From NCBI GenBank assembly GCA_954871525.1, contig OX940870.1:3999501-4063500 (forward strand): DNA of 64,000 nucleotides, given 5' to 3'. The position numbers and the translations under genes are program-made. Every line of letters begins with the position of its first letter. The stretch's first letter is position 1. Below, piece after piece: positions 47,129 to 57,839 of the stretch. The notes under the pieces are model-generated. The model was not told where the DNA came from. It saw nothing but the letters and a program-made list of their open reading frames with translations, and searched no databases. Source of the stretch: Parietaria judaica. Taxonomy: Eukaryota > Streptophyta > Magnoliopsida > Rosales > Urticaceae.

Positions 47129-48992
47129 ATGGATTGCTTTTGCTGCCATGGCACTTCCTCTCCGGTATTACCATTTTCTTGAATTTTCCGAACAATTCCT
47201 CCTATCTTTATTGGGATTCTTCGATTGTTAATTATATTATTGCGATTGGTAATTTTGTGCTCAATCTTCTGAATTGCCAAGAAATTTTGATCAATTTTGT
47301 TAATCGGTTTTTCGGGCAGTTTTAACAGTTTTTTTTAGAGCCAAAATTTTTCTCTTGATCTAAATTTCGGAGATATTAGGAGCTTAACTGTAAATCTTGA
47401 GCTTTATCTTGTGTGGAAATGGAAGAATTTAAAGAGGGCAAGAACAGGAGTGGCTTAATCGAAGTAATAGATAGTGATTTTATGCCGTAAAATTGTCTGT
47501 CGTGAGATTGAAATGAGTTTGAAGAGCGATGTCTTATCGTTTTTAAATGTTCGATGAAGTTTGGTGGAGGAAATTCCGCGGGGAACTTTGGCAAAGGAAA
47601 AAACCAAGAGGGGTTCATCAAGTATGGTTTCAGCCTGCTCAAGGGAAAAGCCAATCACCCGATGGAGGATTATCACGTCGCTAAGTTCATTAAGCTCCAA
47701 GGTCACGAACTCGGGCTGTTTGCCATTTACGATGGCCATTTGGGCGACAGCGTGCCTTCCTACTTGCAGAAGCATTTGCTGCAAAACATTGTAAAGGAGG
47801 TGAGTTTTTTTTTTTTTTTTTTGCTTCGACTATAAATTCACTTTTTAGCTTGTGGTCTAAGTTTGAGAACTTATCCACTTCTGCCGTGTAGGATGAGTTT
47901 TGGATTGATCCGAACAGAGCCTTATGTAAAGCCTATGAGACGACCGACCAGGCAATTCTTTCCCATAGTTCTGGCTTGGGGCGTGGCGGGTCAACTGCTG
48001 TGACTGCTATTCTGATAAATGGTCAACGGCTCTGGGTGGCCAATGTTGGAGACTCACGAGCTGTTCTCTCAAGAGGAGGTCAGGCAGTACAGATGTCAAC
48101 AGATCACGAGCCGAATACCGAAAGAGATAGTATTGAGAACAAAGGCGGCTTTGTCTCAAACATGCCAGGTTTGTTTCTCGGGACGGTTTGATCCCAATGT
48201 TCATTTATATTGCATTTGAACGATCAGTTTACTTCATTTGATATGTTTTTGCTTTGCTATAAATAATTAGGCTTTCAGATTATACTCTTTCATTTTTCTG
48301 GATTTCTCATCGTAAACGGTGAATTTGCTCGTGCTAAACGTAGGTTACCGGAGTATTTCCTTAGCATGGAAATACTATTTGAGCTCTTGAATCCCATATT
48401 ATTGGTTCGCAAGTATTCTTACTATGCTTGATTGTATAAATATAATGCATTTCCTACCGAGTCGTCCTGTTTAAGCAACCAAAATGAAATAAGAGCCCAA
48501 CAACGTGAGTTCAAATTGTACAATCCTTTTTTTGTGCGTAACCCAAACCATAATTTCACAGATTTATACTTATTTTGTGCTTGCCGTCTGACCGTTTTAA
48601 CCTTCTCTGCATCAGGAGACGTTCCCAGAGTCAATGGCCAACTTGCTGTTTCTCGTGCTTTTGGGGACAAGAGCCTCAAGTCTCATCTGCGATCTGATCC
48701 AGCAATTCAAAATACTTTAGTCGACGCCAATACCGACCTCCTTATACTCGCAAGTGATGGCTTGTGGAAGGTGAATGAAATTTTACTTGACGTCCCTTCC
48801 AGCTGTTACTTTCACCTGTTATTAACACATAAAATACATCTGAACAAACAGGTCATGGCGAATCAAGAAGCGGTCGATATGGCTCGAAGGACAAAAGACC
48901 CGCTAAAGGCGGCCAAGCAACTAACAGCTGAAGCAGTGAAGCGAGAGTGCAAAGACGATATATCTTGTGTCGTTGTTAGATTTAGGGGGTAA
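47129..48992 (+). CDS. Protein phosphatase 2C (PP2C), At1g34750-type
   Basis: Five exons, 47129-47164, 47560-47799, 47892-48168, 48616-48770 and 48852-48992, encode 282 residues, about the length of the Arabidopsis protein as I recall it. The reaction is Mn/Mg-dependent dephosphorylation of phospho-Ser/Thr. PP2C motifs are present in order: HPMEDYHV (residues 45-52), FAIYDGHLGD (Asp70 binds metal), LGRGGSTA, WVANVGDSRAV, DHEP, AVSRAFGD, LASDGLWKV and DDISCVV. The first exon encodes only MDCFCCHGTSSP. I chose it because this clade starts with a similar Cys-rich tip and the junction (CCG|TTT) is in phase. The alternative is an internal ATG at 47554, three codons into the same frame. The group includes defence-linked members such as PIA1 and WIN2; the role here is inferred. 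NSE3 is the next gene on the same strand. Confidence 0.93.
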
Positions 48993-49350
48993 TTATTATA
49001 TTTGGGAAATATCTGCAGTAATAAAGAAAGTTACTCCGGGATTAATACGCCACGGCCATTGTTGATATATCCTCCGAAAGATAAGGCTGAAGACAAGGAA
49101 GAAGGACGTTAGCTACCGATTGTAAATGTACGTTTTCCGGATCATCATGATATGGTATATCGATATTGTTTGAATTCATTTGTGATAGCGAACTAGGGTT
49201 TCAGTGTATATTGTGGTTGTGTGTGTGGATTTAGAATCTATTTCTGGGCTACGATTTGTGAGGTATATTATTTGTTCTGGATCTGGTTTCTGCCAATATT
49301 GATCTTATGCATTTTCTACTTAAAACATATTGCAAATAATACAAGTTAAA

Positions 49351-49783
49351 AGGGTTAATGAAGGTGAAAATGTTCAAAGTTTGGTCAAAGAATTCCTCGT
49401 GTACTCAAAGCTTAAAAGTTGTGGAAAAAATGCTCGAAGTTGCATTCGGAGAGTTGACCATTCCATTCTTGTAACGCCGTTAACTTACTTGTTAAATCTG
49501 GCTACGTGGACAAATTTGTTTAGTTAAGTGTAATCATTTGAGGTTTAATTAGTTGTATTAAATGGTATTAATTAGGGGCTTAATTCGTTATTTTGTCGTA
49601 AATGAGGTTGATGTAGGCTCGTCTACGTGGCAAAATTTGTTATGTCAGCAACTCACGTTTGTCCACGTAGCAAGAGTTAACGGCGTTACGAGAATAGAGT
49701 GGTCAACTCCTCAAATGCAAATTTGAGTATTTTTGCCATCACTTTTAAACTTTAAGTAGACGGGGGTTCTTTGACCAAACTGA
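49351..49783. mobile_element. Foldback MITE, copy 2 of the 17081 family
   Basis: It begins AGGGTTAATGAAGGTGAAAA and ends near TTTGACCAAACTG. It shares the CCATTCT-GTAACG and GTCCACGT words and the near-palindromic layout of 17081-17542. The right end lacks the terminal TTAACCCTA and so appears truncated. It lies downstream of the PP2C gene. Confidence 0.65.
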
Positions 49784-49789
49784 TATGTT

Positions 49790-50125
49790 TTTCTTTTATC
49801 TTGAGAAATTAGTGGAAATCGAAAAAATCATGTGGAACAATAAATGTTACCGTTTGTGACCCGATGTTTTTTTTTTTTTCTTTCTAAATCTGATTTGTTA
49901 AAAAAATCTTTTAAGTGCGGCATCAAGATCAAGCCGGTTGTAGACAGGTGCTATAAAATTTTAATTTTCTTATCATAGTGCACAATAATGTTTTGATAGC
50001 TTTTACAATGATTTCGATGCATAACAATAATTTAAATAGATTTCTCTAAAAAAATATTTAAAAATTAGTGATTATTTAAAGTACTAAATTATTATTATAT
50101 AATTTTAAAAATTGAGTGATGACAT
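49790..50125. other. Intergenic, no gene seen
   Basis: AT-rich sequence between the MITE and the promoter-like cluster at 50126. Confidence 0.4.
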
Positions 50126-50870
50126 TGGGCTACGGTACGGCGTGAAACGTCTCAGCCAGAGCCAGAAGCATACGTTAATAACGGTGTCAAGTAGTACTAG
50201 ACGGCGTTAACTCTCCGTGGACTAAGCACCGTTGCAGCCTAGGGTTTAAGCGACCCTATATATAACCCTCGCGAGCTCCTTCTCTCTCACTCTCTTCTTC
50301 AATCTCGTAGGTCTTCTAGGTTAAAAGTTTGTTACATTTGCCTCTTCTTTCAGCTTCAAGGGCTTGAGATCTGATGATCGATTTCTTGATGGCCATGTTC
50401 TGGAGGCATAGATTCATTCACGATTTTGGGGCTGGAGTCCAGACTAACTTTTTTATATATGCTTCTCTGGCTCCCCAAGATTTGGTATATTTATGAACCA
50501 CTCGCATTTTTTCAATCGTCTTGTGGGTATTACCTTATTCACTCGGATTCAAGGGAGGGCTTGAGATCTGATGATCGATTTCTTGAAGGCCGGGCTTATA
50601 CTCATTCATGATTTTGGGGCTCTTGTCTAGGTTAACTTTTACAACATTTATATCTCAGGGTTTTTGGGATTAGGTTTGGAAAAATATTGTGAAACATCAA
50701 AGATTTGGAAGAATAATCTTGGGACACCTTCCTACACAGTGAGATACTTGCTGTGGATGAGAAGACCATTCCATTCTGATGATGATGATGAACCAAGACG
50801 GAAACTAATCAAAATCTAGAACAAGAAACCACTTGTAAAATCAATCAACAATTGATAGTTGCACGAAAAC
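50126..50870 (+). ncRNA. Possible non-coding transcription unit with a translation-type promoter
   Basis: TGGGCT at 50126-50131 (site II type), CTAGGGTTT at 50239-50247 (complement of the telo-box AAACCCTAG) and TATATATAA at 50257-50265 follow one another. They precede a pyrimidine-rich start (CTTCTCTCTCACTCTCTTC). This combination is known from plant ribosomal-protein and snoRNA genes. No coding frame follows. A block with CTTGAGATCTGATGATCGAT occurs twice (about 50363 and 50560), and GATGATGATGATGAA follows at about 50777. TGATGA words resemble snoRNA C boxes, but I could not pair them with D boxes, so the RNA class is unknown. A decayed protein gene is the alternative. Confidence 0.35.
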
Positions 50871-51172
50871 CAGAAGATGATGTTGATTTGCAGCGACAGA
50901 AAGAAACTTGTGTTATGTATAATCACAAAGAAAAGGGCTTAGAATTCCTGACGACAAAATTATGAGAGGCAATGAAACAAACATCAACTGCAACCAAGGC
51001 AAATGATAGCATAGAAGATAGGAAGAATTGACTGTAACATCATAAACGACAACCAAACTGAAAACTTGAACGATGGGAAAGTAAAACGACTCCAAAATGG
51101 TGAGTATATTACTAATGGGTTAATACTCATTTTATACTCAATTCGGACAATATAAATTAAGTTTTTTTTTTT

Positions 51173-53034
51173 GGGATAATAGCGGCAAAAGTGGCCAAAG
51201 TTAGGACAAGTGTGCAAATAAGTGGCCAAACAGATTTAATATCGGCATAAGTAGCCAAAGTTTACCAAACCGTGGACAGTACAAATTCCATCCATTTCAT
51301 GTCAACGCCGTTAGCCACGTCATTTCCACAAGTGTTGAGCTTTGGCCACTTATTTGCACACTCGGCCTAACTTTAGCCACTTTTGCCGCTATTATCCCTT
51401 ATTTTTTTGCGTTCCAAAGTATTTTTAGGGTTTATCTATATATTTTTTATTTTTCTTTTTCTTAAAATTTGACTAAAACTTGACTACCGAAAGAGCTGAT
51501 TCCGTTTTTTAAATTTAGAACGCTGAATATCACTCTCAATTTTGAAAACATTAAAATGTGTTATCGGTTTCACATGTAATTTACGATCATAGGATTTGAC
51601 ATAAAACCTCTATATATTTAATTGTTAGGGACCATTATTTTATTTTATTGATATTATTAATTTTATGAAATTTTATTGTACCATGCTTTTATGGACTTAG
51701 TCATTTAAAATCACCACACATAACTTACGAAAAAAAACCATTTTTGTTAACTTTGCGCAAAATGTAGGGGTTACTAGTGATTAGTTTAGCCTCTCCATGC
51801 TTGGAGGACTTACGCTCTGTTTGGTTCACCAGGGTACGAGATAGACAGTACTAACAAATTTTTGAGGTTCTTGGCCCTGTACAAATTACCTGATCATGAT
51901 TTAGGGGTCGAAATAGAAAAAATAAAAAGAAAACCATCTTACGGAACAAGAAATAGAACAAGAAGGTATTAGTCACTTTCACTAATCTCAAAACCCATAT
52001 CAAATCATTGATGCTACTGTTAATTTTTTTATTTTTTTTAAACTATGGTATCTTGGTGTGCCAAACTATTAACCACGAAGCCTTGACATTATAGACCGAA
52101 AGACTACTTCGTCCAGTAAAATTTCATTTAAATTAATAATCTCAATAAAATAATATTACTAAGTCTCGATTTAGTCCTGGCTCTAACTAACAATGAGGCC
52201 AAAATTATTAACGAGATTATTATTTTTTTACAAAGTTTTTAAAACACTACCCATTTTGGTACATTTTAATACACATAATGAGTAATTTTTTTAAAAAATA
52301 TATTGTGGCTAAATGGGTATCCCCTTAAACAAAATTTATCGTCTCTAACAATTAAATATATCTCAATAAAATAATATTACAAAGTCTCGATTTTAGCCTC
52401 GACTCTAACTAACAATGTTAGGGCAACATTATTAACGAAAATTTTATTTTGTACAAACGTATTAAAACATACATATTTTAGTTCATTTTAATACACATAA
52501 TGAGTAATTAAAAAAAAAAATTGTGGCTAAATGGGTATTTCGTACTTATTCCTTTAAAAAATCTAATGGTCCATAACAATTAAGTATATAGACGTTTTAT
52601 GTCAAATCCTATGATCGTAAATTACATGTGAAACCGATAACACATTTTAATGTTTTCAAAATTGAGAGTGATATTCAGCATTCTAAATTTTAAAAACGGA
52701 ATCAGTTCTTTTGGAAAAAGTTTTAGTCAAATCTTAAGAAAAAGAAAAAAAAAATAACAAAAAATATCTAGATAAACCCTAAAAAATACTTTGGAACGTA
52801 AAAAATAAGGGATAATAGCGGCAAAAGTGGCTAAAGTTAGGCTGAGTGTACAAATAAGTGGCCAAAGCTCAACACTTGTGGAAATGACGTGGCTAACGGC
52901 GTTGACATGAAATGGATGGAATTTATACTATCCACGGTTTGGTAAACTTTCGCTACTTATGCCGATATTAAATCGATTTGGCCACTTATTTGCACACTTG
53001 GCCTAATTTTGGCCACTATTGCCGCTATTATCCC
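51173..53034. repeat. Large inverted duplication carrying two MITE copies
   Basis: Arms 51173-51637 and 52564-53034 are inverted copies (about 465 bases), separated by about 930 bases. The outer 226 bases of each arm (51173-51398 and 52809-53034) are a complete small element with ends GGGATAATAGCGGC and GCCGCTATTATCCC. The inner part of each arm is unrelated host-like DNA, with TATGATCGTAAATTACATG in the right arm. T-runs flank the whole unit. It lies about 670 bases upstream of the NSE3 start. An RNA copy would form a long hairpin. Confidence 0.8.
52140..52590. repeat. 221-bp direct tandem duplication inside the inverted duplication
   Basis: Two adjacent diverged copies starting TCTCAATAAAATAATATTAC at 52140 and 52361. 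Both contain CTCTAACTAACAATG, ACACATAATGAGTAAT and TGTGGCTAAATGGGTAT. Confidence 0.8.
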
Positions 53035-53560
53035 TTTTTTTTCAATGACATATATTCAAGCCGTGTTTTATGGTAAAGTTCCACCAATTTTTTCTTAACA
53101 ATTTTAAGTGGAAGATTTGGGTATTTTTAGTATTTAAAGCCCAATTTCTCTCTCGTTGAGCAATGAGCATACACAGTATCACGACCATGCTTGCGAATCA
53201 GAAATGAGGAGTCACAAAAAGAGAGTAAAAAATATAGATGGGCAAAAGTACTCAAGTTCTACTTGATATAGATGGGCAAAAATAGTAAAACACAACGCAA
53301 GTATATATTCCAATAAAAAATTGAGGCTATATTACCCCAAATGAATACAACTTTAGTACAAGCCACTATTCATCCTTAACTAATTAAGGCGATCCATATA
53401 AGAGAAAGGCAACAAAATCATAAACGACAATGAAAGAAAATGCGACAACTTTAATTAAAAACGACATTGATATGTAACAATAAGAAAAGGTAAACGACAG
53501 CACATCATAAATAGATACTCACTAGTCTCTACTGCACCTCAACCTCAAGCCCTCAATAGT
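53035..53560. other. NSE3 upstream intergenic region
   Basis: AT-rich DNA between the inverted duplication and the NSE3 proximal promoter. No separate gene seen. Confidence 0.35.
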
Positions 53561-53565
53561 CAGAT

Positions 53566-53573
53566 TTTCCCGC
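53566..53573 (+). promoter_or_regulatory. E2F-type site upstream of NSE3
   Basis: TTTCCCGC (extended ATTTTCCCGCC), matching the TTTSSCGC consensus bound by plant E2F factors, lies 136 bases upstream of the NSE3 ATG. E2F control is common for replication and repair genes, which fits an SMC5/6 subunit. Its use here is inferred. Confidence 0.45.
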
Positions 53574-53708
53574 CACAATACCTCCGAAGAAATCCCCAAA
53601 TCGCGTAGTTAGGGTTTCCGATTTTCCACTCACTCTCAATTCGATCTTCGCCTCTCTGCTCTTAATCGGAGATCTCAACCTCGAGCTCTGGTTTTTCGCA
53701 TCTCGAGT

Positions 53709-55137
53709 ATGGCAAACTCCGCGGAAGATCTGACCCAATTCGACATCTCGAACGAGGTTTCGCCCATTATTCTTTTCGTTCCTAAAGGAATGCTGGTTTT
53801 CGAATTCGCGCATTCAAATTCTCATTGTTTTGATCCAAATGACAGGAAAAGGACAAGCTTGTGGCGGGAGTAATCCGGTACGTGCTGTTCAAGAGCCACA
53901 ACAGCCCCGGGTGTCCGATCAAGAGAGAAGAGCTTACCCAGATCGTCACCAAGAACTACCGTCAGCGATCGCTTCCGGGTTTCGTCATCGACGAGGCCAG
54001 AGCCAAGCTGGGCTCCATCTTCGGCTATGAAATGCGAGAGCTTCAACGGGCTCGTCCTTCCTCGACAAACCGCTCTTCGCAGCAGAGTGAGAAATCGATC
54101 GCTGAGTTTTTGTTTTTCTAAGTAGTTTGGCTTCAGAGATTCTTACGTGATCGGTGTACCAGTTGCTGCTGATGTGAAATCATACGTGATCGTGAGTAAA
54201 TTGCCCAGTGATGTTTATAAGAAGTATGTTGATGATGGAAATAATGCTCAAATGAATGGCTTCACCTTCGTTGTGGTCAGTATTGTCCATATTGCTGGTG
54301 GCAGAATCACTGAAGGTATAGCTTTCTCTCGCGCTGTGCATTTATAGATTTAAAAAGGTTGAATTTTATGTTCGTTTGTCCGTTTCGTTTATGTTTTTTC
54401 CAGCTTCGGAATAGTAAACCTTCTTGTTCAATTATCCCGATTCTGCTCTCAGTTTCGGTGACAACGGGTCTAATTGCTCTTATCTTGGCTAAACAGTCTT
54501 GTAAACTCGAGCTTTGCTAACAATATGTGTTGGACTCTGCAATTTTTGAATCGCTAACCATGTTGACGACCTACTTCTTGTTGAATGCGAATTGCAGAGA
54601 ATCTTTGGCACCATCTGGAACGAATGGGGTTGGACCAAAATGGCGAACACACTCGCCTTGGAAACACCAAGGAGGCTCTTGACACACTAGTTCAGCAACG
54701 GTTGGAATTATCTACTTTACGAACATCTCATCTGAACGTTTTTTACTACTATAGTTTATTGAAAGTATATAATTAATTTCTGGCTGTAGATTTCTACAGA
54801 AGGATAAAGTAAATGGGCCTGAAGGCAATCACTTATTTTACGAGCTTGCCGAGAGAGGCTTGGACGCTGCTGTTAGTGAGAAGATTAAAGAATATGTAGC
54901 AGAGGTAATCTTTATAATCTTCATTATTCAAGGGTCTAATATGGTTGACATATACAAACTCAGAGGCTATATTTAACAGATTTGAATTAGAAAAGGGTAG
55001 GTAGAATAAATAAAGTCTACTTGTAACCTGTAAACTGAACTCAGAATTTAGGTAGATTCTTTAATGCTGGTTTTTTTGTCCTCTTCACATTTGAGTCAGA
55101 AAACTGTTTCCACTGACAGATTGGGAGCAGCAAGTAG
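53709..55137 (+). CDS. NSE3: NSE3, MAGE-domain subunit of the SMC5/6 complex
   Basis: Six exons, 53709-53756, 53846-54086, 54163-54315, 54598-54700, 54790-54904 and 55120-55137, encode 225 residues. NSE3 pairs with the NSE1 RING protein and NSE4 in the nuclear SMC5/6 complex, which handles recombination and repair intermediates. EDLTQFDIS opens the protein. The first winged-helix half of the MAGE domain contains KLVAGVIRYVLFKSH and CPIKREELTQIVTKNYRQR. The second half contains SYVIVSKLP, GFTFVVVSIVHIAGGRI and LWHHLERMGL. These match Arabidopsis NSE3 closely as I recall it. The third exon could instead start at 54139, adding eight residues in frame. The last exon encodes only IGSSK, so the C-terminus is shorter than in Arabidopsis. 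PP2C precedes it on the same strand and APRL converges on it. Confidence 0.92.
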
Positions 55138-56144
55138 TCAATTTAAGCAGAGCTGTGGTACACGAAGATCTGCTTGGCTGGCATATATTAGGATGTTTTA
55201 GGGGCACTATGTATCTATTTAATATTTAATTTATTGTGAATGTGCGAGTGAATGTGGTTTTGCTTCGACAAGGAGTTCATGTTTGAATATGTAAATGGCT
55301 CTATGGTCTCAGCATGATGACGCATCCATAACGTAATGGTCGGTTATTGAACGACAATTTCGATGTAGAATTTTGATAATGCAAGGTCCCATCTGTAATG
55401 ACTAAATAAGCCAAATTCTACTATAAATAAGCGAAAGTCACTCGTTAAAGAGATTCAACCCAATCTCTCGACAGATTCGGGAGGCAATACATCGAAAACT
55501 CATAACAAGAAGAAAAAAACTAAAGGGCAATGCAATAATTGATATTATCTATCAATCTACTCAGATTCCAAGCAGTGTTGTAGAAGAATTTGTTGTGAAT
55601 ATTCCAAATGCACCAGAGAATATAATTCTATTTTTAACTGCAATATTCCATGTTTGATCCCCCTTACTAATTGTATTATAAGTCGAGACTCCAGCCCTAA
55701 AAGTTAGAGACTAACCCATTCATCATTCGTGTCTACCCATTTAATCCGCTTAATTATTTTTGGAACTTTTAATTCCAATTGAAAAAGAAAAGGAAAAAAA
55801 AAACATTTTCCACCCTAATTGATGCCAAGGAAGATATAAAACAGAGGAATGATTTTTGGTACAAATAGAGTTGCACTATTTTTTTTTATTGATCTAATCA
55901 TAACTCGAGAAGCTGAAGCAATTTGAATGTCTAGTGTATATAATCTGTTAAAACATATAGACAAACGAAAAAATAAATCAGCCCAGCATCGGAGACTTGG
56001 TTACACATGTCATCTTCATTGCTCGGCGCTTAGCCACTGAATTAAATCCTCATCCGCAAGCTCCGATATGATTTCCTGAACAAAAACTTCATGCTCCGCC
56101 GCAAGATGATCGAACACGTAACACCGAAAAAACATCAGAATCAC
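55138..56144. other. Convergent intergenic region between NSE3 and APRL
   Basis: It holds the presumed 3' untranslated regions of both genes. No further gene, RNA or bounded repeat was recognised. Confidence 0.45.
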
Positions 56145-57624
56145 TCACTCGTTAACTGGCCCGCATCGGCTTGTGGTTGCGTCACCAATTGAAACTGTGG
56201 CGAGCGATTTTGAAGCCCATGCCTTTGCATTCATCGCTCCTCCCTGCAAGTTGCTCCTCTTGCAGGGCTCTTTCAACTGATTCGACAGCTGTACCGCTCG
56301 ATTCAGATAAGCCACGGGATGTTCCAGTAAGGACCGAAATCTCACGTTCCTTAAGTACCTTCTCCAGGCGCTTTGAAAGAGTAGCAGTAACATGGGAAAC
56401 GTTGCGTAGAGCAGCCTCAAAACGACAAAAGCGGTGGCTAAAGCTAAGTACGTCTCTTGACGAAGCAGGTTCTCGGGAGATCTCGCCCACGTGAAGGGGC
56501 AACTTTCCTGCTCGTTTTCATCACGTTTCTCGTGCGTTGACGGGATTCCCACTTCGTCCAGTGATATTCGGTCCACAGGTGAAGTCTTGATCCCTACACT
56601 CAGAAAGCGTATATTCATGTCATTAGCGAACCGTAAACAATGACAATTTGGCTTCAGAATATGGAATATATGGCCTTACCGGTAACATCGCCGTAGAAAG
56701 AAATGACATAGCCGGGGGTCCTTGGACCTTGGTATCGAATACGCAGGGTCGAATTCAAAATGAATAGAGTCGGGAACCCATGAACTCCGTACTTTGAGAG
56801 AATGCTGCAGACAACAATCAACAAAACCGTCGTCAACAGTCGGAAAAGACCAGACATACGACAAACACAGAGCGAATAGTCAATAGTAAAATACCAACAA
56901 ACCTTGGCCTGATTGACGATTCCTCAATAGCGAAGTGAGGAATAGTCGGATACAGAGAAGCGAGAACGGAGAAAGTTGGTCTGAATGTTCGGGAAAACGG
57001 GCACCAAGACGCGTAGAAGAGCACGGCCACGTAATCGTAAGTGTTCTTGTGGACCAAATTCAGAGCCCTCTGTAATGAATTCTCATCTCCCTTCACACGG
57101 CCATTAACCAAAAACGAAACTCCATTAGAATTCTACATATCTACTCAATTCATCAACTACAGTTGAACCTCTGTAAATTAATAAGGTTGGGACCAAAAAA
57201 ATTTATTATATTATCGAGTTTATTAATTTATCGAAGTAAAAATTGAACTACGTTAGTATAGTCGGGACGGAAGAAAATTATTAATTAATCGAGATATTAA
57301 TTTATCGAGAATTAATTTATAGAAGTTCTGCGGTATATTTTGCATATCTTTCTCCTACTGAACCCAAACAGTTAAGCTCAATCCCTAGGCTAATTCAATT
57401 CACAATCAACGGCCAAAAGCGACAAGTACCTCAGTGACGCCATTGAAGGCGAAGGATCGATAATCTCCGTGCAGGTGACACCTGGAATCCCCGAACCCCA
57501 AAACGGAGTCGGCGAGCGAGTACAGAGGGCACGTGCCCTCGCCGGCCTTCGCGGCGGCGAGAAGCGGCGTCCGCCATAGGAGGAGCAGGAAAGGGATCGC
57601 TATAACCGAAACCCTAACCGCCAT
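56145..57624 (-). CDS. APRL4: 5'-adenylylsulfate reductase-like (APRL) thioredoxin-fold membrane protein
   Basis: Four exons, 57624-57430, 57090-56903, 56804-56680 and 56593-56145, give 318 residues. All splice sites are GT-AG; the start is the first ATG of the frame. Residues 1-24 form a signal peptide. A thioredoxin fold follows, with [18 protein letters not shown] (Cys95) and [13 protein letters not shown] including the cis-proline. Then come [22 protein letters not shown] and a membrane segment at about 217-242. The domain order is that of plant APR-like proteins. The WCPFS motif has one cysteine instead of CxxC, and there is no reductase domain, so sulfate reduction is not expected. Placement in the secretory pathway is inferred from the signal peptide. 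The number 4 rests on remembered gene order next to NSE3; the group 4/5/6/7 members are similar. Confidence 0.9.
57160..57335. mobile_element. Short MITE in APRL intron 1
   Basis: GTTGAACCTCTGTAAATTAA at the left and TTAATTTATAGAAGTTCTGC at the right are diverged inverted ends. Between them TAATTTATCGA words occur in both orientations. Elements with ACCTCTATAAATTAATA ends are widespread in eudicot introns. The exact ends are approximate. Confidence 0.6.
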
Positions 57625-57740
57625 TGGGATTCTGACGGAGGTAATCGGATCTCTGCCGACAAACAGACCGACCGCTTTCCGACCAAACCCAAACCCTAGG
57701 TCAACCCCGATAACGAACAAGAACACGAATCATATCATAT

Positions 57741-57779
57741 CATGTGTATATGTATATGTATATGTATATGTGTATATGA
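57741..57779. repeat. (GTATAT)n microsatellite in the APRL promoter
   Basis: Several GTATAT units about 120-155 bases upstream of the APRL start codon (minus-strand gene). Confidence 0.85.
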
Positions 57780-57839
57780 TTGAATTCGCTTCGTGAATAG
57801 GATCGAAGGCAGAGAGGGAAGGTGGTCGAGAATGGAGGT

